From Massilia sp. METH4 (lineage in GTDB: Bacteria > Pseudomonadota > Gammaproteobacteria > Burkholderiales > Burkholderiaceae_D): a DNA stretch of 64,000 nt. Shown here in pieces: positions 45,440 to 55,072 of this stretch. The notes under the pieces were generated by a model, which was not told the origin of the DNA, searched no databases, and saw only the letters and a program-made list of their open reading frames with translations. The position numbers were made by a program, and so were the translations under genes. Numbering within the stretch: the first letter of the stretch is position 1; the number at the start of each line of letters is the position of its first letter. The DNA lies in the NCBI RefSeq assembly GCF_037094685.1, contig NZ_CP146614.1:806001-870000 (forward strand), in the 5' to 3' direction.

Positions 45440-46420
45440 TCACCTTCCCAGCAGGCTCTTGGCGGCGGCCGCCACCTCGGCCACGGAAGGCGGATTGCCC
45501 CGGTCGCCCAGGTTGATGATCTTCGGCGACCAGTTGCCTTCGGTTTTCCAGCGCGGCGAGTCGCAGTAGATCTCCACCACCGGGCGGCTGAACGCGGCGG
45601 CGATATGGGTGAGGCCCGTGTCGACGCCGACGGCCAGCGTGGCGCGGCGGGCCAGCATCACGGCGTCCGCCATCGGCAGCCCGGGCAGCACGCGGGCGTT
45701 GGGAATGCCCGCCGCCAGCGCTTCGGCTTCGGCCTTTTCCCTGGGTGAGCCCCAGGGCAGCAGGATGGTCATCGGAGCAAGCTCGCGGCCCAGCGCGATC
45801 CAGTTCGCGGGTGCCCATTTCTTCGCGTCGCGCGCCGTGCCGTGGAAGTACACGGCGTACGGTTCGGGGGGCATCCAGTCCGGGCGCGGTTCATCGGCCG
45901 CCACTTCGGGCAGGCCGAAATCGGCCGGCGTATCGACCGCGTAGCCCAGCGCCGCGCCGACGACGAGGCGGCCGCGCGCCACCGCGTGCGTGCGCGGATC
46001 GAGGGGAATGCTCTTCGTGTGGAACACGCGGGAAATGCCTTCGTAGCCGGAGCCTTCGCTGCCGTTCGCCAGGCCGACCTTCTGGCCACCCTTCCGGACG
46101 CACGCGGCGCCCATGATGACGCCCGTCTTCAACAAGCCCTGCGTGTCGAACACGTAGTCGTATTCGACTTCGCGCAGGCGGCGGAAGAACGCCCCGACCT
46201 CGGCACGCACCGCCTTGTCGCCCAGGTTCTTGCGCCAGCGCCGCAGCGCGAAGGGAATGATGTTGCGCACATCCTTGTTCAGCCGCACGAGGCTGACATA
46301 CCCCTCTTCCACCACCCAGTCGATGTTCGCGCCGGGGAAGTGGCGGCGGATGTCCGCCACGATGGGCATGTTGTGCAGCACGTCTCCCAGCGAGGAGACG
46401 CGCACCAGCAGGATGTTCAT
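45440..46420 (-). CDS. waaC: Lipopolysaccharide heptosyltransferase I WaaC
   Basis: WaaC transfers the first heptose from ADP-heptose to Kdo2-lipid A. The 326-residue GT9 protein opens with ILLVRVSSLGDVLHNMPIVADI, then WVVEEGYVSLV, FDTQGLLKTGVIM, YFHGTARDAKKW and VGVDTGLTHIAAAFSRPVVEI. These match heptosyltransferase I. Substrate supply fits gmhB in this window. It lies 19 bp after the phosphomannomutase gene. Confidence 0.95.
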   Translation of the reverse strand: MNILLVRVSSLGDVLHNMPIVADIRRHFPGANIDWVVEEGYVSLVRLNKDVRNIIPFALRRWRKNLGDKAVRAEVGAFFRRLREVEYDYVFDTQGLLKTGVIMGAACVRKGGQKVGLANGSEGSGYEGISRVFHTKSIPLDPRTHAVARGRLVVGAALGYAVDTPADFGLPEVAADEPRPDWMPPEPYAVYFHGTARDAKKWAPANWIALGRELAPMTILLPWGSPREKAEAEALAAGIPNARVLPGLPMADAVMLARRATLAVGVDTGLTHIAAAFSRPVVEIYCDSPRWKTEGNWSPKIINLGDRGNPPSVAEVAAAAKSLLGR

Positions 46421-46439
46421 CTGGTTCGGGAACGCTGGC

Positions 46440-47822
46440 TCAGAAGGGCAGCTCGGCGTCCGGCTTGGCGGTCAGGATCACGTCGCGGAACTGGCCCTGG
46501 ATGCGCGCCAGCGCCTGCGGGGTTTCGGCTTCGAAGCGCAGCACGATCACCGGCGTGGTGTTCGACGAGCGCGCCAGCCCGAAGCCGTCCGCGTATTCCA
46601 CGCGCAGGCCGTCGATCGTGATGATGCGTTCGTTGCCGGGGAATTTCGCGTCGCTGCGCAGCTTGTCCATCAGCGCGAAGTTCTCGCCTTCCTTCAGGTG
46701 CAGGTGCAGTTCCGGCGTGCTGTCCGATTGCGGCAGGGAGTTCAGGAGCGCCGACGGTTCCTGTTCCTTCGTGAGGATTTCCAGCATGCGGGCGCCGGCA
46801 TACAGGCCGTCGTCGAAGCCGTACCAGCGCTCCTTGAAGAAGATGTGGCCGCTCATCTCGCCGCCCAGCGGGGCGCCGGTTTCCTTCAGCTTGGCCTTCA
46901 CCAGCGAGTGGCCCGTCTTGTACATCAGCGGCTTGCCGCCCGCCTTCTCGATGTAGGGCGCCAGGTGGCGCGTGCACTTCACGTCGTACAGGATCTGTTC
47001 GCCCGGCACGCGCGACAGCACGTCGGCCGCGAACAGCATCATCTGGCGGTCAGGGTAGATGATCTGGCCATCCTTGGTCACGAGGCCAAGGCGGTCGCCG
47101 TCGCCGTCGAAGGCCAGGCCGATTTCGGCATCCGTCTCCTGCAGGCAGCGGATCAGGTCCTGCAGGTTTTCCGGGTGCGCCGGGTCCGGGTGATGGTTCG
47201 GGAAGTTGCCGTCGACTTCGCAGAACAGCTCGATCACTTCGCAGCCCATGCCGCGGTACAGGTCGCCCGCGAACGCGCCGGCCACGCCGTTGCCGCAGTC
47301 CACCGCGATCTTGATGGGACGGGCGATCTTCACGTCGCCGATGATGCGTTCCAGGTAGGCGGCACGGATATCGTGCGTGCGGTAGGCGCCCGGCTGCGCG
47401 GCCGGCTGCAGCGTGCCGGCGGCGATATGCTCATACAGGCCCGTGATCGCGTCGCCATAGATCGCTTCGCCGGCCAGCACCATCTTGAAACCGTTGTAGT
47501 CCGGCGGATTGTGGCTGCCGGTAACCATGATGCCCGATTTCGTCTCGAGCACATTGGTGCCGAAGTACACCATCGGCGTGGCGACCACGCCCAAGTCGAT
47601 GACGTCCATGCCGGCGGCTTGCAGGCCTTCGGCCAGCGCCGCGGCCAGCGCGGGGCCGGACAGGCGGCCATCGCGGCCGATGACCACGCTGCGCTCGCCC
47701 TTGGCCAGCGCGGCCGCGCCAAAGGCATGGCCGATCTGGCGGGCTACGCCTGCGTCGAGGGTTTTATCGATGATGCCGCGGATGTCGTAAGCTTTGAAGA
47801 TCGATTTCGAGAGGGAGACCAT
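46440..47822 (-). CDS. Phosphomannomutase/phosphoglucomutase (AlgC/PMM-PGM type)
   Basis: A 460-residue alpha-D-phosphohexomutase that interconverts hexose 1- and 6-phosphates for surface polysaccharides and nucleotide sugars. It has the phosphoserine loop VTGSHNPPDYNGFK (about residues 105-118), the metal loop FDGDGDRLG (about 245-253), the sugar loop GGEMSGHIFFKE and the C-terminal phosphate-binding loop VEYADGFGLARSSNTTP. The bifunctional AlgC-like group is the closest in length. Glucose-1-phosphate from this enzyme could feed RfbA, encoded upstream. Confidence 0.93.
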   Translation of the reverse strand: MVSLSKSIFKAYDIRGIIDKTLDAGVARQIGHAFGAAALAKGERSVVIGRDGRLSGPALAAALAEGLQAAGMDVIDLGVVATPMVYFGTNVLETKSGIMVTGSHNPPDYNGFKMVLAGEAIYGDAITGLYEHIAAGTLQPAAQPGAYRTHDIRAAYLERIIGDVKIARPIKIAVDCGNGVAGAFAGDLYRGMGCEVIELFCEVDGNFPNHHPDPAHPENLQDLIRCLQETDAEIGLAFDGDGDRLGLVTKDGQIIYPDRQMMLFAADVLSRVPGEQILYDVKCTRHLAPYIEKAGGKPLMYKTGHSLVKAKLKETGAPLGGEMSGHIFFKERWYGFDDGLYAGARMLEILTKEQEPSALLNSLPQSDSTPELHLHLKEGENFALMDKLRSDAKFPGNERIITIDGLRVEYADGFGLARSSNTTPVIVLRFEAETPQALARIQGQFRDVILTAKPDAELPF

Positions 47823-47939
47823 GAATGTCGGGAGCCCAGGCTGAGCGGGCAGCCGGCTTTATGAAATGGAAACAACCGGTATAGTAAGTGCGAAGCCGGC
47901 TACAGGCAAGTGTCGTCCTGCCGCGCGCCGGCTGATCCT

Positions 47940-47961
47940 TGCCGGGAATTCGCCCGGCAAC
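47940..47961 (-). terminator. Hairpin at the 3' end of the H-NS gene
   Basis: An 8-bp stem TTGCCGGG/CCCGGCAA with a 6-nt loop starts 4 bp beyond the H-NS stop. There is no long T tract on either side, so termination is likely but not certain. Confidence 0.5.
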
Positions 47962-47965
47962 GCGT

Positions 47966-48274
47966 TCAGATGCGGAGTTCGTCGATGGACTTGCCGGCGT
48001 CGACCCAGTCCTTCACCCATTTCGGTTGGCGGCCACGGCCGGTCCATTGCTGGGCCGCGTCGTCGGGATTGCGGAAACGGGCAGCCACGGTGCCGCCTTT
48101 GCCGCGCGGATTGGTGGCGATCAATTCCTTCAACGGCAGGCCGACACGCTGGGCGATCGCGAGAATTTCGTCCTTTGCCTTTTGCAGATCCTGCGTCTCG
48201 CGTTTTTTCAGCTCGCGCTTGACCTGTTCCTGCAGATTACGCAAATCCGAAGCCGACAAATTCGACAGATCCAT
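47966..48274 (-). CDS. H-NS family nucleoid-associated protein
   Basis: A 102-residue H-NS/BpH3-type silencer. The N-terminal half is a coiled-coil (LRNLQEQVKRELKKRETQDL). The C-terminal half carries the DNA-binding core RGRQPKWVKDWVDAGKSIDEL, with the GRGRQP hook that inserts in AT-rich minor grooves. The ATG follows an AGGA site. It sits between the phosphomannomutase and the WecA-like gene, where it may help silence lower-GC polysaccharide genes, though its targets are genome-wide. Confidence 0.93.
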   Translation of the reverse strand: MDLSNLSASDLRNLQEQVKRELKKRETQDLQKAKDEILAIAQRVGLPLKELIATNPRGKGGTVAARFRNPDDAAQQWTGRGRQPKWVKDWVDAGKSIDELRI

Positions 48275-48340
48275 CGTGTATTCCTTTATAAAAATGTTCA
48301 GGGAACGTGTTTCTGTGCGAAATATACACCAACTCTGGAT

Positions 48341-49438
48341 TCACCGGTTCTTTTTGTGGCGAATCATCCAGCGCGGCGCTTTAAATCGGACGATTCGTAC
48401 ATATAACCAGACATAGCTGATAATGAACAGCAGGCAAAATAGCATCAGCACGCCCGTATAGCGCCAGAATACGGTGGCGGGAATTACGGCCATCAGCGAA
48501 AACATCCACAGGTAGGGCGATGTCAGCGAATTGCGGCGCATCAGCGCGCGGGCATCCTTGTGCCCGACGGCCCATTGCACCACGCGGCGGAAAATAAGGC
48601 TGTGCAGATGAATACCGTCCGGCATGGCCGGCGACTTGCCTCGAATAAACATTCGGCGGTACACGGAAAACAGCGTTTCGAACGCCGGATAGATGAGCAA
48701 CAGTGCCGCATACCAGGTCGAGACTTGCGGATTGCGCATCACCAGCAACAGCGCCAGCTCACCCAGCATGAAGCCGATAAAGTAGGCGCCGCCATCGCCC
48801 AGGAATATCAGGCCCACCGGGTAATTCCAGATCAGGAAGCCCGCCGTGGCCCCGGCCACCATCAATGCCGCCACCAGCACGAACATATCGTTCACCTGCA
48901 GCGCCACATAGCCGAGGGAAAGCAGCATGCATATCGTGACCACGCTGGCCAGGCCGTTAAATCCATCGATGATATTCACGGCATTGGCGATGCCGGCCAC
49001 CGATAATACGGTCAGCGGCAGGGTCAGCCAGATATACGGCAGCGACCAAACCGCATCGATCCAGTCGATGCGGTCGATGCGGGCATCGAGCAGATAATAG
49101 CCGAGCAGCGCCGCCACCATCGTCAGCAAGAGCCGGCGCGTGGCCGACACCCGCCCCGTGTAATCCTCGACAATGCCGCCGACAAATGCGCAGGTGCTGC
49201 ACGCCATCAGCGACAGCATCCAGGTCGTCAATGCCGGGACCCGCCAGACGGAAATACACGCCGATAAGGCGACGGCGAGAAAGATCGATAGCCCGCCAAT
49301 CCGGGCCACGCTGTGCGAATGCACTTTCTGCACGCCGTTGAAATCGGCATCCAGCGCTGGCCCGTGCAGCCGCGCCTCCTTGATGACCAGTAAGGTCAGC
49401 AAGGCTGAAGCGACAAAGCTCACAAGGAAAGAAAACAT
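48341..49438 (-). CDS. Undecaprenyl-phosphate sugar-1-phosphate transferase (WecA/MraY type)
   Basis: A 365-residue polytopic protein of the GT4/MraY-WecA superfamily, which starts lipid-linked polysaccharide synthesis by moving a sugar-1-phosphate to undecaprenyl phosphate. Visible motifs: GGIVEDYTG (the usual Asp-Asp pair reads Glu-Asp), NAVNIIDGFNGLA, FLGDGGAYFIGF and the cytoplasmic HLHSLIFRR. About 10-11 hydrophobic segments are seen. The sugar is not predictable, commonly a HexNAc-1-phosphate. Its codons look less GC-rich than the neighbours. It is followed by H-NS and preceded by rfbD. Confidence 0.9.
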   Translation of the reverse strand: MFSFLVSFVASALLTLLVIKEARLHGPALDADFNGVQKVHSHSVARIGGLSIFLAVALSACISVWRVPALTTWMLSLMACSTCAFVGGIVEDYTGRVSATRRLLLTMVAALLGYYLLDARIDRIDWIDAVWSLPYIWLTLPLTVLSVAGIANAVNIIDGFNGLASVVTICMLLSLGYVALQVNDMFVLVAALMVAGATAGFLIWNYPVGLIFLGDGGAYFIGFMLGELALLLVMRNPQVSTWYAALLLIYPAFETLFSVYRRMFIRGKSPAMPDGIHLHSLIFRRVVQWAVGHKDARALMRRNSLTSPYLWMFSLMAVIPATVFWRYTGVLMLFCLLFIISYVWLYVRIVRFKAPRWMIRHKKNR

Positions 49439-49644
49439 GTATCGTAGATCGGTCGTGGTCGGGCAAAGCCGCAGCGCGGTACGGATGTGCTCCGCGTGCC
49501 AACCAGCGATTGTACCGGATTAATAAGCGGAAACTGGGAAAACCAGCCCCGTGCCCGGGCTGCGAAAGGCCACGATTCTACCGGGCACGCGGAGTTTCCA
49601 AAGATCAATTACTATTCGATACACTCGGCCACGGTGCGCGATGA

Positions 49645-50502
49645 TCACCGCAGGCAGAGGCGCAATGCGTCGCGCCATGCCGGCAGGCGCACGAAACGCT
49701 CCTGCAGGCGGTTCGAATCGAGTGCCGAATAGCGGGGCCTGGCGGCGGGCAGCGGATACTGGTCGGTGGTGATCGCCACGAGCTTGCAGGCGATGCCGGC
49801 TTCCTCCAGGATCGCGGCCGTGAAGCCGCACCACGTGGTGCGGCCCTGGCTGGAGAGGTGGTAGATGCCGCCGTTCTCGCTCCACCACCCGGCGCCGCCC
49901 GCGCGCGCCTGGGCCAGGATCAGCGCCGTGGTGTCGGCGATCGTGCGGCTCCACGTGGGTGCGCCGTGCTGGTCGTCGACGATGCGCAGCTCGCCCCGCT
50001 CCTTCGCCAGGCGCAGCATCGTCAGCAGGAAGTTCTTGCCGCGCATGCCGTACACCCAGCTGGTGCGGAAAATCAGGTGCGGTACGCCCGACGCGGCGAT
50101 GGCCTGTTCTCCCGCCAGCTTGCTGGCGCCATACACGTTCAGCGGCGCGACGGGATCGGTTTCCACCCGCGCTTCCGGCGACTGCCCGTCGAACACATAA
50201 TCGGTCGAGTAGTGCACCAGCGCCGCGCCCAGCGCCCTGGCCTCGGCCGCCATCAGGGCCGGCGCCTCGGCATTGACCCGGTACGCCAGTTCCGGCTCGC
50301 TTTCGGCCTTGTCCACCGCCGTGTAGGCGGCCGGGTTGACGATCAGTTGCGGCCGCACGGCGCGGATCACCTCGCGCACCTGGTCCAGGTTCGCCAGGTC
50401 CATGCGGGTGCGGTCGACGGCGACGATCTCGCCCAGGCCCTGCAGGCTGCGTTCCAGCTCGTAGCCGACCTGCCCGGTATTCCCAGTCAACAGGATCTTC
50501 AT
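49645..50502 (-). CDS. rfbD: dTDP-4-dehydrorhamnose reductase RfbD
   Basis: RfbD performs the last step of dTDP-L-rhamnose synthesis. The ATG at 50502 gives 285 residues: Rossmann loop LLTGNTGQVGYELER, NPAAYTAVDKAE, YSTDYVFDG, catalytic YGASK, and RTSWVYG. It is the last gene of the run rfbB-rfbA-rfbC-rfbD; 4 bp separate it from rfbC. Confidence 0.96.
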   Translation of the reverse strand: MKILLTGNTGQVGYELERSLQGLGEIVAVDRTRMDLANLDQVREVIRAVRPQLIVNPAAYTAVDKAESEPELAYRVNAEAPALMAAEARALGAALVHYSTDYVFDGQSPEARVETDPVAPLNVYGASKLAGEQAIAASGVPHLIFRTSWVYGMRGKNFLLTMLRLAKERGELRIVDDQHGAPTWSRTIADTTALILAQARAGGAGWWSENGGIYHLSSQGRTTWCGFTAAILEEAGIACKLVAITTDQYPLPAARPRYSALDSNRLQERFVRLPAWRDALRLCLR

Positions 50503-50506
50503 GCGC

Positions 50507-51064
50507 TTACCTGGACACGTCGTCGAACACTTCGGCCTCGGCCAGGGACACGCCGGTCCGGTCCTTGGCCGACAGCAGGGGCGGACCGTCGATCGGCCAT
50601 TCGATGCCGACCGCGGGATCGTTCCACGCCAGCGCGCGCTCGTGCTCGGGGGCGTAGTAATCGGTGGTCTTGTACAGGAACTCGGCAAATTCGCTGGTCA
50701 CGGCGAACCCGTGGGCGAAGCCCGGGGGGATCCAGAACTGCCGCTTGTTCTCGGCCGACAGTTCCAGGCCATGCCAGCGGCCGAACGTGGGCGAGTTCCT
50801 GCGCAGGTCGACTGCCACGTCGAACACGCTGCCGGCCGTCACGCGCACCAGCTTGCCCTGTGTCTGGCGGATCTGGTAGTGCATGCCGCGCAGCACACCG
50901 CGCGCCGAGCGCGAGTGGTTATCCTGCACGAAGGGCAGCTGTACGTCGGTCAGCTCGGCAAAGCGTTTCGCGTTGAAGCTCTCGTAGAAAAAGCCGCGTT
51001 CGTCGCCGAACACGGCCGGCTCGATGACCAGGAGGCCATCGATCGGGGTGGAGATGACATTCAT
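50507..51064 (-). CDS. rfbC: dTDP-4-dehydrorhamnose 3,5-epimerase RfbC
   Basis: RfbC epimerises C3 and C5 of dTDP-4-keto-6-deoxyglucose. The 185-residue cupin protein shows [31 protein letters not shown] (catalytic histidine), [27 protein letters not shown] and [13 protein letters not shown]. Its start overlaps the end of rfbA by 4 bp. Length is typical (180-190). Confidence 0.97.
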   Translation of the reverse strand: MNVISTPIDGLLVIEPAVFGDERGFFYESFNAKRFAELTDVQLPFVQDNHSRSARGVLRGMHYQIRQTQGKLVRVTAGSVFDVAVDLRRNSPTFGRWHGLELSAENKRQFWIPPGFAHGFAVTSEFAEFLYKTTDYYAPEHERALAWNDPAVGIEWPIDGPPLLSAKDRTGVSLAEAEVFDDVSR

Positions 51065-51966
51065 CGCGGAATCACTTTGTCTTCCAGGATTTGCAGAAGG
51101 TACTTGCCATAGCCGTTCTTTTTCAAGGGCTCGGCAAGGCGGTGCAACTGCGCGGCATCGATATAGCCCTTGCGGTAGGCGATCTCCTCCGGGCAGGCCA
51201 CCTTCAGGCCCTGCCGCTTCTCGATCGTGGCGATGAATTGCGAGGCGTCCAGCAGCGATTCATGCGTGCCCGTGTCGAGCCAGGCCATGCCGCGGCCCAT
51301 CAGCTCGACCCGCAGGCGGCCCTGCTCCAGGTAGGCCTTGTTGACGTCCGTGATCTCCAGCTCGCCGCGCGCCGACGGCTTGATCGCGGCGGCGATGTCG
51401 CACACCCGGTTGTCGTAGAAGTACAGACCCGTCACCGCATAGTTCGATTTCGGCACCGCCGGCTTTTCCTCGATGCTCACCGCGCGCCGGTTGCCGTCGA
51501 ACTCCACGACGCCATAGCGCTCCGGATCGTTCACGTGGTAGGCGAAGACGGTGGCCCCGTCGCCCTGGCCGGCCGCGCTGCGCAAGAGCGCGTCCAGGTC
51601 GTTGCCGTAGTAGATGTTATCGCCCAGGATCAGGGCGGAAGGCGCATCCCCCACGAACTCGCGGCCGATGATGAACGCCTGCGCCAGGCCGTCCGGCGAC
51701 GGTTGCACCGCGTACGACAGCTGTATGCCCCACTGGCTGCCGTCGCCGAGCAGTTCGCGGAACCGCGGCGTGTCGTTCGGCGTGGAGATGATGAGGATTT
51801 CGCGCATGCCGGCCAGCATCAGCGTCGTCAGCGGATGATAGATCATCGGCTTGTCGTAGATCGGCAGCAGTTGCTTCGAGACGCTCGTCGTGACCGGGTA
51901 CAGCCGGGTTCCCGAGCCGCCGGCAAGAATGATGCCCTTGCGCTGGTTGATGACGTCCGTATTCAT
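51061..51966 (-). CDS. rfbA: Glucose-1-phosphate thymidylyltransferase RfbA
   Basis: RfbA makes dTDP-glucose from glucose-1-phosphate and dTTP. From ATG 51966 the 301-residue enzyme has [43 protein letters not shown] and GLYFYDN, then [13 protein letters not shown]. Length is usual (290-300). The ATG overlaps the end of rfbB (ATGA), so the operon is tightly coupled. Confidence 0.97.
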   Translation of the reverse strand: MNTDVINQRKGIILAGGSGTRLYPVTTSVSKQLLPIYDKPMIYHPLTTLMLAGMREILIISTPNDTPRFRELLGDGSQWGIQLSYAVQPSPDGLAQAFIIGREFVGDAPSALILGDNIYYGNDLDALLRSAAGQGDGATVFAYHVNDPERYGVVEFDGNRRAVSIEEKPAVPKSNYAVTGLYFYDNRVCDIAAAIKPSARGELEITDVNKAYLEQGRLRVELMGRGMAWLDTGTHESLLDASQFIATIEKRQGLKVACPEEIAYRKGYIDAAQLHRLAEPLKKNGYGKYLLQILEDKVIPR

Positions 51967-53048
51967 GTCGCGCCTCCCTGTGCCACTTCCCGATTGAAGT
52001 AATTCGTCTCGACCCACTTGGCGTACGCCCCCGACTGCACGTCGGCCACCCAGTCCGGATGGTCGAGATACCACTGCACCGTCTTGCGGATGCCCGTCTC
52101 GAACGTTTCGGCGGGTTTCCAGCCCAGCTCCCGCTCCAGCTTGCGCGCGTCGATCGCGTAGCGGCGGTCGTGGCCGGGCCGGTCCTTCACGTAGGTGATC
52201 TGGGTGCGGTAGCTGGCGCCGTCGGCCTTCGGCTTCAGGCTGTCGAGAATGTCGCACAGCGTGTGCACCACGTCCAGGTTCGCCATTTCGTTCCAGCCGC
52301 CCACGTTGTAGGTTTCACCCAGCTTGCCGCCGGCCAGCACGCGGCGGATCGCCGCGCAGTGGTCGGATACATACAGCCAGTCGCGGATTTGCTGGCCGTC
52401 CCCGTAGATCGGCAGCGGCTTGCCCGCCTGCGCGTTGGCGATCATCAGCGGGATCAGTTTCTCGGGGAAGTGATAGGGCCCGTAGTTGTTCGAGCAGTTC
52501 GTCGTCAGCGTTGGGAAGCCGTAGGTATGGTGGTAGGAACGCACCAGGTGGTCCGAGGCCGCCTTCGAGGCCGAGTAGGGGCTGTTCGGTGCATACGCGG
52601 TGGTTTCCGAGAACGGCGGATCGTTCGGGCCCAGCGAGCCGTACACCTCGTCGGTGGACACGTGCAGGAAGCGGAACGCGGCCTTGCCCGGTTCGGCCAG
52701 TTCGCTCCAGTAGGCGCGCGCCGCTTCCAGCAGGGCGAAAGTGCCGTTGATGTTCGTGTTGATGAACTCGGCGGGGCCGTGGATCGAGCGGTCCACGTGG
52801 CTCTCCGCCGCGAAGTGCACGATCGCGCGCGGCTGGTGCTCGCGCAGCATGGCCAGCACGTGCTCGCCGTCGCAGATGTCGCCGCGCACGAAGACGTGGC
52901 GCGCGTCGTCCTTCAGCGATGCCAGGTTGTTCAGGTTCCCCGCGTAGGTCAGTTTATCGAAGTTGAGCACGGGCTCGTCCGATTGAGCGAGCCAGTCCAG
53001 CACGAAGTTCGAGCCGATAAAACCGGCCCCGCCTGTCACTAAAATCAT
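51963..53048 (-). CDS. rfbB: dTDP-glucose 4,6-dehydratase RfbB
   Basis: RfbB converts dTDP-glucose to dTDP-4-keto-6-deoxyglucose, the first committed step to rhamnose. The 361-residue SDR protein has [39 protein letters not shown], the catalytic [12 protein letters not shown] and [17 protein letters not shown]. It is the first gene of the rfbBACD operon. The 94-bp gap to the divergent apaH-like gene must hold both promoters. Confidence 0.97.
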   Translation of the reverse strand: MILVTGGAGFIGSNFVLDWLAQSDEPVLNFDKLTYAGNLNNLASLKDDARHVFVRGDICDGEHVLAMLREHQPRAIVHFAAESHVDRSIHGPAEFINTNINGTFALLEAARAYWSELAEPGKAAFRFLHVSTDEVYGSLGPNDPPFSETTAYAPNSPYSASKAASDHLVRSYHHTYGFPTLTTNCSNNYGPYHFPEKLIPLMIANAQAGKPLPIYGDGQQIRDWLYVSDHCAAIRRVLAGGKLGETYNVGGWNEMANLDVVHTLCDILDSLKPKADGASYRTQITYVKDRPGHDRRYAIDARKLERELGWKPAETFETGIRKTVQWYLDHPDWVADVQSGAYAKWVETNYFNREVAQGGAT

Positions 53049-53142
53049 TTAGTATCCCTGTTTGGCTTTAGTTTTTGATAACTTCGATTGTAATGGCAAA
53101 GGGCGCTGCTGGTTCAATAATAGCGGCGCCCGGTGGAGAGGT

Positions 53143-53994
53143 ATGCGGACTTACGCAATCGGCGACCTGCAAGGGTGCCATGCTGAAACTGTCGCGCTCG
53201 TCGAGCGCATCCTGGAACGCGAGCGGGGCAATGAACCGCCAGCCATCCTGTTTTGCGGTGACCTGATCAACCGCGGCCCCGATTCCCTGTCGACGCTGCG
53301 CTACGTGCAGGCGCTGGCCCAAGGCAGCGGCGGCCGCATCGACGCGGTGCTGGGCAACCACGACCTGCACCTGCTGGCGGTCGCCAACGGCATCCGCCCC
53401 GAGTCGGGTTCCGACACGCTCGACACCATCCTCGCCGCCCCGGACCGCGAGGCGCTGCTGCACTGGCTGCGCGAACGCCCGCTGGCGCTGTTCACGAAGG
53501 GGCACCTGCTGGTGCACGGCGGCGTGCTGCCGCAATGGACCGCGGCGCAGGCGGTTACGCTGGCCGGCGAAGTGGAAGCGGCGTTGCGCAGCGCCGAATG
53601 GACGACCTTCCTGGCCGAGATGTATGGCAACCAGCCGGACCGCTGGGACGACGACCTGCGCGGCACCGCGCGACTGCGCTGCATCGTCAACGCGCTGACC
53701 CGCATGCGCTTTTGCAGCGCTGACGGCGAGATGGATTTCAAGCTGAAGGAAAGCGCCACCGTCGATCCCGGCACGGGACTGATGCCGTGGTTCGAGGTGC
53801 CGGGCCGCCGCACCGAAGACGTGACCGTGGTGTTCGGCCACTGGTCCGCCCTGGGCCTGCGCATTACGCCGAAGTACATTGCCCTCGACAGCGGCTGCGT
53901 GTGGGGCGGGCAACTCTCGGCCGTGTGCCTGGACGACCGTTCGCTGTTGCAGGTGGAATGCCCGGAGTTCCAGCGGGCTAAGGGGAAGGCGTAG
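53143..53994 (+). CDS. apaH: Symmetrical bis(5'-nucleosyl)-tetraphosphatase (ApaH-like)
   Basis: ApaH hydrolyses Ap4A to two ADP. ATG 53143 is used because GGAGAGG lies just upstream. The 283-residue phosphoesterase has the metal signatures [43 protein letters not shown] and VFGHWSALG, with length equal to E. coli ApaH (280). Its 3' end lies next to repeat cluster 5. Confidence 0.94.
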   Translation: MRTYAIGDLQGCHAETVALVERILERERGNEPPAILFCGDLINRGPDSLSTLRYVQALAQGSGGRIDAVLGNHDLHLLAVANGIRPESGSDTLDTILAAPDREALLHWLRERPLALFTKGHLLVHGGVLPQWTAAQAVTLAGEVEAALRSAEWTTFLAEMYGNQPDRWDDDLRGTARLRCIVNALTRMRFCSADGEMDFKLKESATVDPGTGLMPWFEVPGRRTEDVTVVFGHWSALGLRITPKYIALDSGCVWGGQLSAVCLDDRSLLQVECPEFQRAKGKA

Positions 53995-53996
53995 AG

Positions 53997-54282
53997 GTGT
54001 GTCCGCGCCATAGGGGTCTGTCCGCGCCGTAGGGGTCTGTCCGCGCCGTAGGGGTCTGTCCCCGCCAGTCCGTGGCTCGGAACACAGTCGCCAGCATGGA
54101 CCGAGGGGACTGACCCCGGTTTTTTGCTGGTGAAAAATGGGGTCAGTCCCCTTGATCAGGGCCGGCGACCGTGTTCGAGGCCGCAGACTGGCGGGGACAG
54201 ACCCCTTGGGCCGCGGACTGGCGCGGACAGACCCCTGGGGCCGCGGGCTGGCGGGGACAGACCCCGGGACCGCGGACTGTTA
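53997..54282. repeat. REP-like array, cluster 5
   Basis: The 285-bp gap between convergent apaH and plsC genes is almost all repeats. A left array has about four units with GGGGTCTGTCC at 19-bp spacing (54002-54062). In the centre, GGGGACTGACCCC (54102-54118 region) and GGGGTCAGTCCCC face each other around a T/A-rich loop. A right array has three units with GGACAGACCCC at about 30 bp, in inverted orientation to the left array. Confidence 0.85.
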
Positions 54283-55068
54283 CCGGTTCTCGGGCTCGGC
54301 GTCCGGGGTGTCGGCTGGGGCGGAGGTGTCGGCTGGCGCGGGGATGTGCAGCGCTTCGCGGATCGACTGGTAGCAGCGCTCGGCCAGGTCGCGCCGGTGG
54401 GCGCCTTCGGCCTTCATCGAGCGCAGGATCGTCACGCGGGCATGGATCGCCTTGCCGGACAGGATCGCCAGGACGCTCTGCACGAAGGTCATGTCGCCGA
54501 TGAACTCCACCGATGGATGGGGCTTGCGTTCGTGGTCGATGTAGCGGATCGCGTAGGGTTGCACGCGCGATTTCGCGTCCACCGCCGCTTCGAACAGGTT
54601 GGCGTGGAACGGCAGCAGCGTGCCTTGCGGCGCGGTCGTCCCTTCCGGGAAGAAGGCCACGCGCTCGCCCGATTTCAGGGCCGTGACCAGTCCCTCGAAG
54701 GCGCGGCGCAGGTCGCGCCGGTTGCCGCGGGCGATGAACACCGTGCCGGCCTGCTCGACCAGCCAGCCGGCCAGCGGCCAGGACCTTATCTCGGCCTTGG
54801 CCACGAAGCGGCACGGGTACAGCGCGTTGAGCACGAAGATGTCCAGCCACGACACGTGATTGGCCACCACCAGCGCCTGCGCGCGCGGCACGGCGCTGCC
54901 CGCCGTGATCTGCACGTGCACGTTGCAGATGCCCAGCAGGTGGCGCGACCAGCGGCGGACGTGGATCTCGCGCGCCTCGCGGCCGATCCACGGAAAGAGC
55001 AGCGCGCAGATCGCCATCCCGAAGAGCAGGTGGAAGACGAGCCGCGCGATGCGCAGTGCGAGGATCAT
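54280..55068 (-). CDS. PlsC-like lysophospholipid acyltransferase
   Basis: A 262-residue membrane acyltransferase. It has a membrane helix at the N terminus (LVFHLLFGMAICALLFPWI), the active-site motif VVANHVSWLDIF (H-x4-D, complete), and FFPEGTTAP. It differs from the other PlsC-like protein here by having the canonical aspartate. The last residues (PADTSAPADTPDAEPENR) form a Pro/Asp tail. It lies 4 bp after pyrC' and is probably cotranscribed with the pyr genes. Confidence 0.9.
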   Translation of the reverse strand: MILALRIARLVFHLLFGMAICALLFPWIGREAREIHVRRWSRHLLGICNVHVQITAGSAVPRAQALVVANHVSWLDIFVLNALYPCRFVAKAEIRSWPLAGWLVEQAGTVFIARGNRRDLRRAFEGLVTALKSGERVAFFPEGTTAPQGTLLPFHANLFEAAVDAKSRVQPYAIRYIDHERKPHPSVEFIGDMTFVQSVLAILSGKAIHARVTILRSMKAEGAHRRDLAERCYQSIREALHIPAPADTSAPADTPDAEPENR

Positions 55069-55072
55069 CGGC

